A stretch of 64,000 bases of DNA from the NCBI GenBank assembly GCA_025201705.1, contig MU616588.1, positions 29,267-93,266 of the forward strand. Direction: 5' to 3'. Below, piece after piece: positions 34,240 through 45,034 of the stretch. The notes under the pieces are model-generated. The model searched no databases. It was not told the origin of the DNA and saw nothing but the letters and a program-made list of their open reading frames with translations. The position numbers and the translations under genes were made by a program. How positions within the stretch are numbered: position 1 is the stretch's first letter; the number at the start of each line of letters is the position of its first letter. The stretch is from Dissophora ornata. Taxonomy: Eukaryota; Mortierellomycota; Mortierellomycetes; Mortierellales; Mortierellaceae.

Positions 34240-35283
34240 ATGCGCGCGTTCATTGTCTTGTGTTGCCTTGTCGCAAAGGCGGCAGCATACTCCATTTCGC
34301 TCTCATATGCCAGCGTTAAACACATCGAAAGAGAATTTACGAACTTGAAGCCAGCTTTCGAAAGAATGTACGAAGCCATGAAACCAAGATTGTTGCGTGA
34401 TCCCACCAAAAGATATACAGAGCATAATTATTTCAACGAGGTTGGATATGGAGTCATGCTAGAACTTTCATGGAAACCGGGAGATGGAAACAATGGACTT
34501 TTTGCGCCCATCGCCCTAATCACCAGCTCAGAATCAACTGCATTGTCCAGAAGTTTTACCAGATCAACGTCCCACTCATCGACACTGCAAGAGACTAAGT
34601 TAGTTGATTCCTGCGATCGTGGTGGTTTCATGTCCCTTGAAATTATCTGGGGGCGCGATCTCAAGACAAGAGCCACCAACAGCCGCCAATCCAAGCCAAA
34701 GATAACCCTCCAACCAGGAGATCGAACCAACGTAACTTTCATCGACATGACTAGGAACAAGACGTACCACATTCCACCAGAGCACATTACGTCCATTCCA
34801 ATTATTCGTGGACCAGTTAATGGACCAGTCCACTGCCCGAGAGGCGAGCTAAAATACAACCCCATGACCACATGTGATCTTCCTGGTACCATCATCTCTG
34901 GCCAATCCATTCAGTGGCCCAATCACTTGACTTCGGCGAACGGCAATTATGCAGGCTTTATCTTCCCGGGTCGTGGTTTCTTTTGTGTCGTTGTCGGCGA
35001 CAGTTACAAGTGCTGGGGATCGACGAGTAATTCAGAAGGACCAGAACCATTCAAGGCACATCTCGAGACGGACGGGAACCTTTGCTTGTACAACGGTGCA
35101 GGTAAAAATTACGCCTGTAGTGGTCCCACCGGCCTCAATGATGGACAGTACAGGTTGATAATGCAGAATGATGGTAATCTCGTGATCTACAGAGGAAGAG
35201 ATGCCTCGCAGCCAATATGGGCAAGCGGGACGTACAAATCCCGAGTCAGCGCTCCCGCCATTTGCGATGCACGAAAGTCGTAG
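34240..35283 (+). CDS. Secreted protein with C-terminal bulb-type (B) lectin domain
   Basis: Single exon, 347 residues from ATG 34240; an ATG six codons upstream is in frame. Signal peptide MRAFIVLCCLVAKAAAYS. The N-terminal 200 residues match no family I know. From about residue 215 a B-lectin domain follows: LETDGNLCLYNGAG is a degenerate repeat and MQNDGNLVIYRG fits the mannose-site pattern QxDxNxVxY (here with Asn replacing Asp at one position), followed by QPIWASGTY. It is probably a secreted or wall-associated carbohydrate-binding protein; sugar specificity is inferred. Flanked by repeat B copies and far from other genes. Confidence 0.8.
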   Translation: MRAFIVLCCLVAKAAAYSISLSYASVKHIEREFTNLKPAFERMYEAMKPRLLRDPTKRYTEHNYFNEVGYGVMLELSWKPGDGNNGLFAPIALITSSESTALSRSFTRSTSHSSTLQETKLVDSCDRGGFMSLEIIWGRDLKTRATNSRQSKPKITLQPGDRTNVTFIDMTRNKTYHIPPEHITSIPIIRGPVNGPVHCPRGELKYNPMTTCDLPGTIISGQSIQWPNHLTSANGNYAGFIFPGRGFFCVVVGDSYKCWGSTSNSEGPEPFKAHLETDGNLCLYNGAGKNYACSGPTGLNDGQYRLIMQNDGNLVIYRGRDASQPIWASGTYKSRVSAPAICDARKS

Positions 35284-35792
35284 TAATAACATCTTTTTCC
35301 CCAACGTAAATCTTTAATGGTAATTCCGCACGAAAAACGGGCTTTGAACTTGTGTGTGGTTAGTTTTTTTTTGGCGCCTGTATGTGTTGTGCGTACAGTG
35401 CCATTCAAAAACGTTCCAATGTTGGCCTGTTTTGTCTTTCATCTTTAATTCTGGTCTTCACAGACGTCACAACGCCATATGACTTCATTCATGTTAACTC
35501 CTTGATATGAAGCACCGATGTACGAATTTGTGAAGCCCCATCGCTTCTCATTGCTCAGTGGCGCCACTGCAAGACCACAATTCCGTACCTGGCCATTAAA
35601 ATTCTCACTTTATTCAGATCGGCATATCCAATCTTTAAATCGTCAGTACCTTCTTTTTGATTTATGGACTGCCTGGAGCCTCTTTGGCATGCTCTTAATA
35701 AGATCACGGCAAAAATCGACCGGAATTTGGTACCATTCCGTCGAGATCCGCAGAATAGAGGCGCAAAATAGAGGCTACCTTGCTGCTACTTC

Positions 35793-35839
35793 AACTGGTT
35801 TGTGGCAGCCGAGCGTTCATAGCGACGTTGCTTTTTGAT
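35793..35839 (+). repeat. Dispersed repeat B, copy 2
   Basis: Direct repeat of 32871-32908 with an internal 9-nt insertion. See that entry. Confidence 0.6.
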
Positions 35840-35906
35840 TCTTTTATGTTCGTTCCCCCTACCATATCTGCTAAGCATTACCATCGTTCTTTTTTTTTTT
35901 TTTTGG

Positions 35907-35960
35907 GCCAGGTGTTGTTTATTCAAACCGAGGCGATGAGGTCACGGAAATAAAGGATGT
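35907..35960 (+). repeat. Dispersed repeat A, copy 2
   Basis: Matches 27553-27597, and here it directly follows a run of T (35891-35904). A G-rich minisatellite (GTAGAGGG units, about 35968-35988) follows. Confidence 0.6.
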
Positions 35961-36009
35961 CTGGAGGGGGTAGAGGGGGTAGAGGGGGTGCAATTTTTCT
36001 TTTTTTTTC

Positions 36010-36294
36010 TCAGTCGCGCGCTCGAAGTGTGTAAGCACGGAGAGCCATCCTCTGCATGGATTGGGACATTTTGTCGATTGGAATAGTGCGGTCGTCAAGG
36101 ACAAAGGCGTAATGCATTTGCCATATTCCTTGGAGGCCATAGGCGATCAGCTGAGACTCTGTAAGGTGGCGTCGGTATTGGGGCTTTATGGTTATGCGGG
36201 GCCGTATCCACTGAATTAGGGCACAGAGGTCTCGGTCGCTCCAGATAGACTTAGTATTCATGTCAAGCAAGTAAGCGTTTCCGGATTGTGCCAT
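36010..36294 (-). CDS. Hypothetical small ORF
   Basis: 94 codons from ATG 36294. Composition looks coding (mixed hydrophobic/basic, no low complexity): SIWSDRDLCALIQWIRPRIT, AYGLQGIWQMHYAFVLDDRT. No domain recognised and no introns apparent. It could be a fragment of a mobile-element protein given the surrounding repeats. Kept as hypothetical. Confidence 0.3.
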   Translation of the reverse strand: MAQSGNAYLLDMNTKSIWSDRDLCALIQWIRPRITIKPQYRRHLTESQLIAYGLQGIWQMHYAFVLDDRTIPIDKMSQSMQRMALRAYTLRARD

Positions 36295-36538
36295 CTTAAG
36301 GGTTGCTAACTAGATTGTGAAAAGACGCGTAAATCAACTTTTAGGTTTCAGAGCATTGGACGCGTTTATGGTCTGTGCTTTTATCTAACCACGATAACTC
36401 TTGCAAAGTCACCCAAGTTTGATCACATCTTGCTGATGAGTTCCATGCCTAAAATTTCGGATTGCCATGTTCCTGACTGTTACGAACAGCCCTGATGACA
36501 CTTTCCTGGTCCGCACGAGCGAAGGAAGATGTAGTGAT

Positions 36539-36592
36539 TTTTTTTTTGAATGTCAAGTTTAATCCGAATAGTGGAAGTCTAAGTGCAGCTCG
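36539..36592 (+). repeat. Dispersed repeat C, copy 1
   Basis: A T run followed by GTCAAGTTTAATCC...GGAAGTCTAAGTGCAGCTCG. The same block, also preceded by a T run, occurs at 63831-63882. It lies just 5' of the RuvC-like ORF relics. Confidence 0.8.
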
Positions 36593-36630
36593 TACGAGGA
36601 AATGATGGGGCCGAAATCTGTCACGTGATC

Positions 36631-36687
<57 letters not shown>
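36631..36687 (+). repeat. (CT)n microsatellite
   Basis: 57 nt of almost pure CT dinucleotides immediately upstream of the 36723 ORF. An E-box-like CACGTG precedes it. Confidence 0.95.
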
Positions 36688-36692
<5 letters not shown>

Positions 36693-36722
36693 GCCCTCAC
36701 CTCCCATCTGCCATTCCACCGA

Positions 36723-37593
36723 ATGGCACAGTCGTCCATGCCAGAGAACAAGAAAGAGCTGTGGAATTTATTGGACGGTATCACGCCCAAGGCTGAGGAG
36801 TATATGGACTTCCGGGACAGTCAACAGCCCAAGATCAAGTACGTTTTAACTGGCACCTTTGTCACCAATGGACACGAGCTACGGGTGCTGGCGCACTCGC
36901 TGATGGTGCCCAAGCCGCCATCATCCCACGTACCTAACACTACGAGGCGCAAGCTGATGGACGTTAAGATGATTCTGGCCACGGAAGATCAGATTTATCA
37001 AGAATTTCCAGACCAGAGCTCGTTCACCGCCGTTGGCATAGACCCCGGTATCTGCAACACCGCGACAGCCACCATCATCAGCTCTGATGATGAGAATGTG
37101 ATGCAAAATATGAGCGTACCTAGGTCAGGGGACGCCTTTAGCATGAGGTTGTATCGGAGTGTGTTGCAGAGAGCCAAGCAACAGAGGCAATTCACGGTGA
37201 TATTGCCTCCAAATCAAGGAGGACCATCGCGGTTGAATGTTCTGCGGATTGAGCAGTTGATCTAGCCAATTGGGTGTGATCAAGCTCCAGCAGGTCAGGC
37301 ACATACATGGTCCCCACTCTCCACGTCCGTCAGAACCCACGTTGTGTCTGTGGTTCGGGTACAACAGGCGCTGCGAGCCTTCTACAGCAGCGGCTTGTTC
37401 AAGACCAAGGCCATACATCTCAAGCAGGCGACTTTGGACAGAAGCATTAGCCATATGTGCAATGCTGCAGGTCTTACGTCGAAGTTCGATCGAGATGGGA
37501 CAAGGCCCCTCTTTGTCGTGGGCGGCGAGGAATTTAAATCCTCGAGAGCCCCGGTCCTCCACCAACGATTCGTCTCCTTTTTAAAGAAAAAGG
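36723..37593 (+). pseudogene. Broken ORFs with a RuvC-I-like motif (possible TnpB/Fanzor relic)
   Basis: The first ORF (36723-37265, 180 residues, MAQSSMPENKKELWNLL start) contains AVGIDPGICNTATATI, which resembles the RuvC-I strand with catalytic Asp in TnpB/Fanzor nucleases. A stop ends it; a second frame (about 37335-37590) continues with VRVQQALRAFYSSGLFKTKA and PLFVVGGEEFKSSRAPVLHQ, reminiscent of the region before the RuvC-II/zinc ribbon. No zinc ribbon (CPxC pairs) is visible afterwards, so the reading is incomplete and the gene is probably dead. The family assignment is my pattern match; other RNase H-fold transposases are possible. Confidence 0.4.
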
Positions 37594-37826
37594 TAACAAT
37601 CAATTTATGCAGATCACACGGCCTGCAGTTTCGGGACATGTGTTCGCACCTTGATTGCGGCAGCCATCATTGTTCCCGAAAAACGGAATGATTGCAAAGC
37701 TGAACATATACTGATTCAAACATCGATTAGCATAACGTATATCGAAAAGTACACTGTTCGATTGACAGGGGAAGTAATCAGAAAAGATGGCAAACATCAA
37801 TGACACCCCACCTTTAGTCGATATGA

Positions 37827-38471
37827 CCAGAGAAAACACTTCAACAAGAACAAAGGCGACAATCAAACAATCACTGGTTTCAAGAATTCAGGTGCTCTGG
37901 CCTCTCCAAACAAAAGGCTTTCAACAAGGCCTCCACACTGGCTGATCAATTGAAGGACCAGAAGAAAAAATTGGTGTCGGAGCAACAGAAGAAAGTGACG
38001 AAGCATCTCCAGTCGCAGACCGCTGCTAGCGAAAACTTGCGGAAGAATCCATCGGACGTAGCCTATGAAGAGTTGCGTAAAGTCTGGCAGATCTTCCGAA
38101 CATACCGCGACGTCTTGTTCCCCCTGAAAGAGTCTCTTCGAGGACTCCGAAAGGAATGGTATTACTGGAACAAAGTCCACAAGGCGGCACCCAAGGAGGG
38201 TGAGTACGAAGACGACGACGGTGGCACTGTATCAGGGATGAAGCCACAGTTACAGCAACGGGATACGATCCCTACTTGGGAACTACCGGCGGTGGAAGAC
38301 AAAGTGGACAAGATCGACATCAGTAACCTTGTCAGAAACACCCGCGGTGGAAATCGCATCATCACTTTTGCAGGCACAGATTATGGATTGTGCCGAATGT
38401 CACACAGACTGTGCCTCAGACTTTTTCGCCATCTGAACAGATATCAGAAACTGATGGGTAGTCGTCAATAG
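37827..38471 (+). pseudogene. Second ORF fragment with an AGTDYG motif, mobile-element-like
   Basis: An open frame of about 215 codons with no good start. It has a Lys/Gln-rich helical part (KASTLADQLKDQKKKLVSEQ), then LRGLRKEWYYWNKVHKAAP, an acidic loop, and IITFAGTDYGLCRMSHRLCL. The GTDYG strand could be another RuvC-I-like Asp motif. The frame stops at 38471, but coding-like sequence continues past the stop to about 38625, where a second stop occurs. Together with the preceding relic this looks like one or two decayed elements. No function asserted. Confidence 0.35.
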
Positions 38472-38837
38472 CGAATGCTAGAGCTCGCGTGTGACTTTGT
38501 AGTGTTGTCGCTAGTATCTCGTTGGTTTGAACTTCAAGTAGACAGCAACCCAGAATCAACGGATGCCAGCAACGAGACGCTGGGGATACTGGAGAATGTG
38601 AAGCTGCTAAAGTCAAACCGCACAAGTTGACCAAATATCAAAGACCGCCGCTGGAGGATCATCCCCAGAAATGGAGAGCACATTATGAGTGACTTAATCC
38701 AGCTTGGCTCGAGGACCTGATGGAGATTGGGCTCATCTAAAAATGAAGACATCTGGAATCTGGCGTCTCCCACAAGTCTTCTTGTGGCAAGACGGCTTCG
38801 GTGATCATGATGAAAATGCAATATGATTTATTTATGC

Positions 38838-41179
38838 TTATGCGAGAGTTTGGCCGAAAGCAGGTACACTGGCTGCTGGCTCGCTGGCATCCACTTCTAT
38901 AACGTCATGGACAGAACCATGGCTTTCAGTCAAATGTGCAGCCTCGTCTGTCGTAGACGTTTGAGGTGCTGGCTGCCCCAATTGCTTTTCACTAGACTTC
39001 AGGACAGGTGGACAGTAGGGTACAGCTTCCAAGCACCTTTGTTCTATTTCAGGCACCACCTTCCACTCGTGGTAATGCTGATGTACAACCCCGCGCTTCC
39101 TCATCCGCTCCAAGAAGTCATGGCAGAAATGTGATGCTTGGACACGGCCAATTGCCTCGCTAGGCTCACTTGTCTCGTCTTCTACCACACTCAACTTTGT
39201 AGAGTCCATCTGATGTGTGAGGCTCATGACTGCATCCTGTCCTGCCTCCCTATTCTCCGCAGCAGTTATTTCGTCTGAGTAGATTGAAATCACGTTCTTT
39301 AGCTTTCTGGGTTGATCCCAAACCCAAGCGAGCTCTAGAAACAGTCGCAGGTCCCTCATATCCTGATCGTCCTTTTCTGCTGGGAAGTCTACCTCCGATA
39401 ACGAGATTCCTTTACTAGGTAGCGTTAAGACATCGACGCGTCGCCCATTGAAGAATGGGCTAAGGACATCTACCCCCTCAGGGGTCGCTAGCATGCTTGA
39501 GAGTCGCCGTCCTGCAATCTTGACAACGTCATCCTTATTCAAAACGGATGATGAGTCCTTTTCGTATTCTAGCGCAATCCGCCCATCCTGGATTAAAATC
39601 TTCAAGTACTTTTCTGCCTGTTCGACTCTTTCCGCAGGTTGGTAAACCTTGCGAAACCGAGCATATGACGTTGCAATTGTGCTCTCTGCTGCACCCACCG
39701 TCGATTTCTATTGAGAAAACATGAACTCATCAGTAATTTATCAAGATACAGCTTAATATCTATAACAGCAGAAACGAGAACCCTTACCTTTCCTCCCCCA
39801 CCTATCGCCCGTTTCACCCATAAAAAGATATCTGTTGCTTGCTCAGCCTCCGTCATAGGATATCGTAGTTCATATGGCAGGTAATTCTCTTTGATTGTGT
39901 TGGTGAGCATGTTTTCATAGATGGCCAACCCTGCAAATGCATCCTTGGCCGCATACCAGGCCCACCTGGGGTCCAGCACCGCGCTATCCCAGTTCCAGCC
40001 TAACAAAGCCCTAGTCTTGATAACCTCACGGCCAGGACGACCAAACATGGCGTCAAGATCTGCTAGGGATCTCGCAAGAATCTGCCTCTCTTTGGCCATC
40101 ACTTCGAGACTAACTACACCTGCACAGTTGACGTTGTAGGACTGTCTCAGTTCCTTGGCATCACCCGCGGCAGCAACTCCGACCAGCAGCTGCATTGGAT
40201 CCTCCAAGAACGCTTTGAGGCGGGTTGGAAAGAGCTTCGGCGCTGCTCTTGCGATCCGGTATACCTGAAACATTACACAAACATCCCGTGTCGCAATCTG
40301 GACGAGGGATACTCCAGAGCCGTTCCTGGGCACAAACGCCGTTGTCGTCTCTGTATCGAACCCTACCGGTCCCAGCTCGCCTTCAGTCGTCTTGTAATAC
40401 TCTGTAAATAACTCCATTGCCTGCTCTGCCTGCTCAAATGTCGAGGCCAAAAAGACCGGGGGCGATTTACGGACACGGCTCACCTGAGCCTCCTCCATGG
40501 CTTCGCAAAGGATCTGGATCGTCTCACTAATTTTTTCGTGACTGGCGGTGGGAGAGGGTGCCCTCTCGGTTGCGGATCCGATGCGAGAATGAGCTCCACG
40601 TTGCTTGGACTCCATAGCGGCCCGGATCCTTGGTTTACGCGCAGGCTTCGGCGAGAGTGGCATAGCAACGGGTCCTGGTCTGAGGAGTTTAAGTTTTTTA
40701 GCCTTCTGGACCTTGATCATCGATCCGTCAGCGCCATGGCATGGCTCATCGTGCAATCTGGATTCAGAGGCAACAAATTTGACATCCTTGGCGGTTTCCC
40801 TGGCGGCTCTCTTGGCAGCTTTCCTGTCAGCTTTCTTGGCAGCTTTCTTGGCGGCCTTCTTCAAAGCGACTAATGAGTCTTCAGCGGCAGAAGGAGCGGT
40901 ATAGGTGGAGGCATCTGTGCTATTAAAGCGTATAGACGATACAGCGGGGAACGAACACTTGGAAAGGCGGCGCTGGGACAGCATGGGGGATGACAGTGGT
41001 GAAGCTCGGCTGTACGGTAGACCGAAAGCTGATTTTGGATGCGACAGTGATCCGGTAAATAGCAGTTGGTGTGGATGGCATGTGGTTGAAAGAGCATTGT
41101 GTCGGGTGACCGGGGCCGTCGAGAAGAATGCGGCGGTCTGTTTAGGCGCTTTTACGGTCTTGAGTGCGCATCCGAGCAT
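38838..41179 (-). CDS. DEDDy 3'-5' exonuclease domain protein, probably mitochondrial
   Basis: Two exons (39788-41179, 38838-39707) give 753 residues. The start is taken at ATG 41179; the frame is open further upstream but has no ATG. The N-terminal 90 residues are basic, Ser-rich and free of acidic residues early on, like a mitochondrial presequence. Then comes an Ala/Lys helix (KKAAKKAAKKADRKAAKRAA). The exonuclease fold shows GFDTETTTAF (exo I, DxE), VGVAAAGDAKELR (exo II) and WYAAKDAFAGLAIYE (exo III, YxxxD). This resembles the Werner-type nuclease family. After the domain, 290 residues of acidic and Ser-rich sequence follow with no known fold. Shares a 183-bp divergent promoter with DRG1. 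Substrate not deducible. Confidence 0.83.
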
Positions 41180-41362
41180 TGCAAAGAACTCTGGACTAAG
41201 TGGTGCCTCACAACTTGATCCGATTTTCAAGAGTGAACTAAATGGGTGTACGAGACCGCTGGTGGCTTCGAATTAAGGAAAACCATAATAAACACACATC
41301 ATTTCCAAACAACCATTCAAACTCTTCGCTATCAACTTCACCATTCAACCAAGGGAGACACC

Positions 41363-42851
41363 ATGACGACAGTGGAGAAAATAAAGGAGATCGAGGCCGA
41401 AATGGCCCGCACACAAAAGAATAAGGTGCGATTGAGTTCATAAACATCATTCAACGTGGCAGCTAGACGAAATCTTAGCTCCTAACTAACTACGAACTCA
41501 TTTCATTTGTAGGCTACTTCGCAACATTTGGGTGGGCTCAAAGCCAAGCTGGCTAAACTGAGACGTGAGCTGTTGACGCCGACTTCTTCTGGTGGTGGTG
41601 GCCCTGGCTGTAAGTTGAAACAGTTGTCTTCCCCGTGGAGCATGTTGAATACTAACTCCTACAAGAACCTTAGGACATTTTGTACTAACATTGATTTGTG
41701 CAAAAAACAACATACTCTACTGTCTAGTGGGATTCGACGTCGCCAAGACGGGAGTGGGACGCATTGGTTTCGTGGGATTCCCGTCAGTTGGAAAATCTAC
41801 GCTGATGTCTAAGCTGACTGGAACACACTCAGAAGTAGCCGCCTACGAGTTCACAACTTTGACAACAGTGCCGGGTGTCGTCCAATACAATGGAGCGAAG
41901 TTACAGATTCTGGATCTTCCAGGAATCATTGAAGGAGCCAAAGATGGAAAGGGTCGCGGTATGTGCTGCAGCTATTGTCCTTTGAGATGTTTTTCAGAGA
42001 ACGACCGGCGTTTGCTAGAATCTCACTCCGCCGCTATTTGACCCGTCTTGAATTTGCAGGTCGCCAAGTCATCGCAGTTGCTCGTACGTGCTCTCTCATC
42101 TTTTTGGTGCTGGATGTGCTAAAGCCCTTAGGAGACAAGCGTATCATTGAAAAAGAGCTGGAGGGGTTCGGCATTCGACTCAACCAAAAGCCGCCAAATA
42201 TTTATTTCAAGAAGAAGGAAAAGGGCGGCATCAGCATGACTAACACTGTTCCCTTGACCCACCTCGATCTGGACGAGGTCAAGGCGGTGTTAAGCGAGTA
42301 CAAGATTCACAACGCCGATATTTCGTTCAAGTGTGATGCCACGGTGGACGAGTTAATTGATGTCATCGAAGGAAATCGTGTCTACGTCCCTTGCCTCTAT
42401 GTGCTAAACAAGATCGATCAGATTTCGATCGAGGAGCTCGATCTGGTCTGCAAGATCCCACACACAGTCCCCATCTGCGCTCATCACGAATGGAACTTTG
42501 ATGAGCTGCTGGCCAAGGCGTGGGAGTATCTGGATTTGGCCCGCATCTACACCAAACCTAAGGGACAGCTGCCAGACTACTCTTCACCAGTTGTTTTGCG
42601 ACGCGAGACGGCGTCGATCGAGGGATTTTGTAATACCATCCACAAGGCCATTCTGCGGGAATTCAAGTAGTAAGTGCGCTTCTTCCGTCCGTTTTGTTTG
42701 TTGCCCACTCTGTTTCCTAACTGTGTCATAATTTGCTCTTGAATGTAGTGCTCTGGTTTGGGGATCCTCTGCAAAGCACAACCCACAAAAGGTTGGCAAG
42801 GAACATGTTCTCGCGGATGAGGATGTTGTCCAGATTATCAAGAAGGTTTAG
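41363..42851 (+). CDS. RBG1: Developmentally regulated GTP-binding protein 1 (Rbg1)
   Basis: Five exons (41363-41425, 41513-41609, 41728-41958, 42060-42669, 42749-42851) give 367 residues, the same as human DRG1. Translation-associated OBG-family GTPase. N-terminal helix [21 protein letters not shown]1 [10 protein letters not shown]3 [17 protein letters not shown]4 NKID; C-terminal TGS domain from about residue 290 ([20 protein letters not shown]) ending VVQIIKKV. Orthologues work with a DFRP partner (Tma46/Gir2 type) on ribosomes. Exon phases close perfectly. Confidence 0.95.
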
Positions 42852-43097
42852 ATGCTACAAAATATGGTTCGTCCGTTTGAAATTTATTTCCAATAAACAA
42901 CATCGCAGATACGCTGTGGATCACATCGTGCCTCATTTTTATCATTAAGGGTTTCCTGCCAGAGGCTGCACACTACCCTTGTCACGACACGCTCGAAACT
43001 CGAAACTCCATCATCTGTAATCCTCATTCCCTTTCTCTCAGCAGGAAGACAAACTCCATTGACGCGACTCTTCATCTCAAGCTTCCCAAACGGCAAG

Positions 43098-44935
43098 ATG
43101 CGTTTCTTCTCCCGCCAAGCCCTGGGGACACTTCTGGTATCTCTCCTCCTGTCATCGGTGACCATGGCTGAGGAACAGTCCTGGACCAGCGAGGGCACGC
43201 CTCTCGTACCCCAGGTCTTCAAGATCACTAATCTGCTCCGCACCTTGGACCTGTCTCGGCCCCTGATTCGCGAAATCACCTCAGCTGCCTTGCTGAATAT
43301 TGCACAGGAGGATGCAACTGAGTACTACTACCCTGTCGACCAAGCTTACACTTCTCATCTCGCACATATTTCCGCCGAGAACAGAAAGACCAAGGAGGCC
43401 CTTGAGGTCATCAAGGATCCTGAATACTACGACGCGTACGTATTCCTTCGCTTTTACTTTGTTTTTCCAAGTATAAGCCTGCTCATCGTCTTGTCTCTTT
43501 GTCCTGTATATGTAGCGAGTTCCAGTATTACAAGATTAAACTGTCAACACCACTCCCTCCTGGTGAAAAGCTGCAGATTACTGTGAAGACCTCGCTTACC
43601 AACCTTATCCGTCCCTTCCCCACGCACGTTGGGCAGGCTGAACGTCAGCAGTTTGTGTATTTCGGGAACCCGTTCGCGCTCACGGCCTATCCTTCACTGA
43701 AGCAGAAGACCACCGTGATGTAAGATCCCTTTTTCTCCATTATCCTCTGTTGCATACGCTCGGCTCCGGACTATTGAGCCGATATTCCGCAAGCTGACCA
43801 TCGCGAACTACTCTAATCTACATCACAGCACTCCAAGCAGTGTCCTGGAAGTACATGAGCATCCTGAGGAGAGCGATCTGGTGATCAAGAACAACCAAGT
43901 GACTCTGGGTCCCTATAACGAAGTCAAGCCATTGGAACATGGCATTTTCGAGGTCCAATACCAACTTCTGGGGCCTGTACCTCATGTCCGTCACCTTCGC
44001 CGCGACGTCGAGATTTCTCAATGGGGCAACAATCTTGCCATCGAAGAACACTACAACTTTGTCAACAAGGGGGCCGAGTATGTACTACCGTCATAAATGC
44101 ATGCACAGGTTTCCAGGATCTCGTACTGCCGTCTTCCTTGATACTGAGACATGCACCTTTTATAATCACCCCTCATTCTGCGCGTCATAATAGATTGAAG
44201 GGTCATTTCAGCAGGATCGAATTCCAGCGCAACCCTATGGGCATTCGCGAAGGCAACGGCATTTTATCACTGCAAACTCAGATCCCAAAATTGGCTCGCG
44301 ACATCTACTATCGCGACGAGATCGGCAACATCTCCACCTCTATTCTGACACAGTATCCTGACCACACCCTCCTCACTCTCCAGCCTCGCTTCCCTATCTT
44401 CGGAGGCTGGAACACGACCTATTACATTGGCTACAACACCCCCCTGGACGGCTATTTACGTCAAGGCCTAAGCACGGATAGTTACATCCTCAAGGTCCCA
44501 ATCTACGTCCCAATGAAAGAAACAAGCTATGATGACGTTGAAATTCGTGTTGTCCTTCCTGAAGGAGCCAAGTAAGATATTATCTTTCTAATGATTTATT
44601 ATCGAAGTCAGCTGTCTTTGTTAAGAAGCTCCACACCTAACGTTGCTGCTATTCACAGGAATGTAATTGTGCAAGTGCCTTTCGAGGTAGAATCGGTCGA
44701 GCATTCGACTACTAAAACCTACATGGATAGCGCTGGACGTTACACTATCACCATTCAAGCCCAGAATCTGATTGAGGAGCACGCTCAGGATCTTTTAATT
44801 GAGTACGAGCTCGCGTCGTTGTCATACTTTACGAAGCCATTCGCTGCGGCCACCATGTTGCTAGTTCTCTTTGCATCATCAATGGCACTCTCTAGAGTGG
44901 ACTTTAAGATCGGAGGATCGACTTTGACGAAGTAA
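43098..44935 (+). CDS. OST1: Ribophorin I, oligosaccharyltransferase subunit
   Basis: Five exons (43098-43435, 43516-43719, 43829-44077, 44194-44571, 44659-44935) give 481 residues. Signal peptide FSRQALGTLLVSLLLSSVTM, a lumenal domain with conserved segments (ISAENRKTKEALEV, PFPTHVGQAERQQFVYFGN, ARDIYYRDEIGNISTS, QPRFPIFGGWNTTYYIGYN, VVLPEGAKNV) and one C-terminal transmembrane helix (KPFAAATMLLVLFASSMALS). It is part of the ER complex that transfers glycan to Asn. The end is only 99 bp from the homocitrate synthase stop (convergent). Confidence 0.94.
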
Positions 44936-45034
44936 ATTGTGGTATAGGACATTGAATTTATGTACATGGTAGTTTTATTGTTCGATATTTGATGACAATG
45001 ATGAAGAAAATATGCAAAATGAGTGTTCCGATGA

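Noticed and set aside
34227..34910. Minus-strand ORFs opposite the lectin gene
   Set aside because: Antisense shadows of a gene with a clear signal peptide and lectin motifs.
36583..36849. Ser/Leu-rich ORF across the CT repeat
   Set aside because: It is a translation of the microsatellite.
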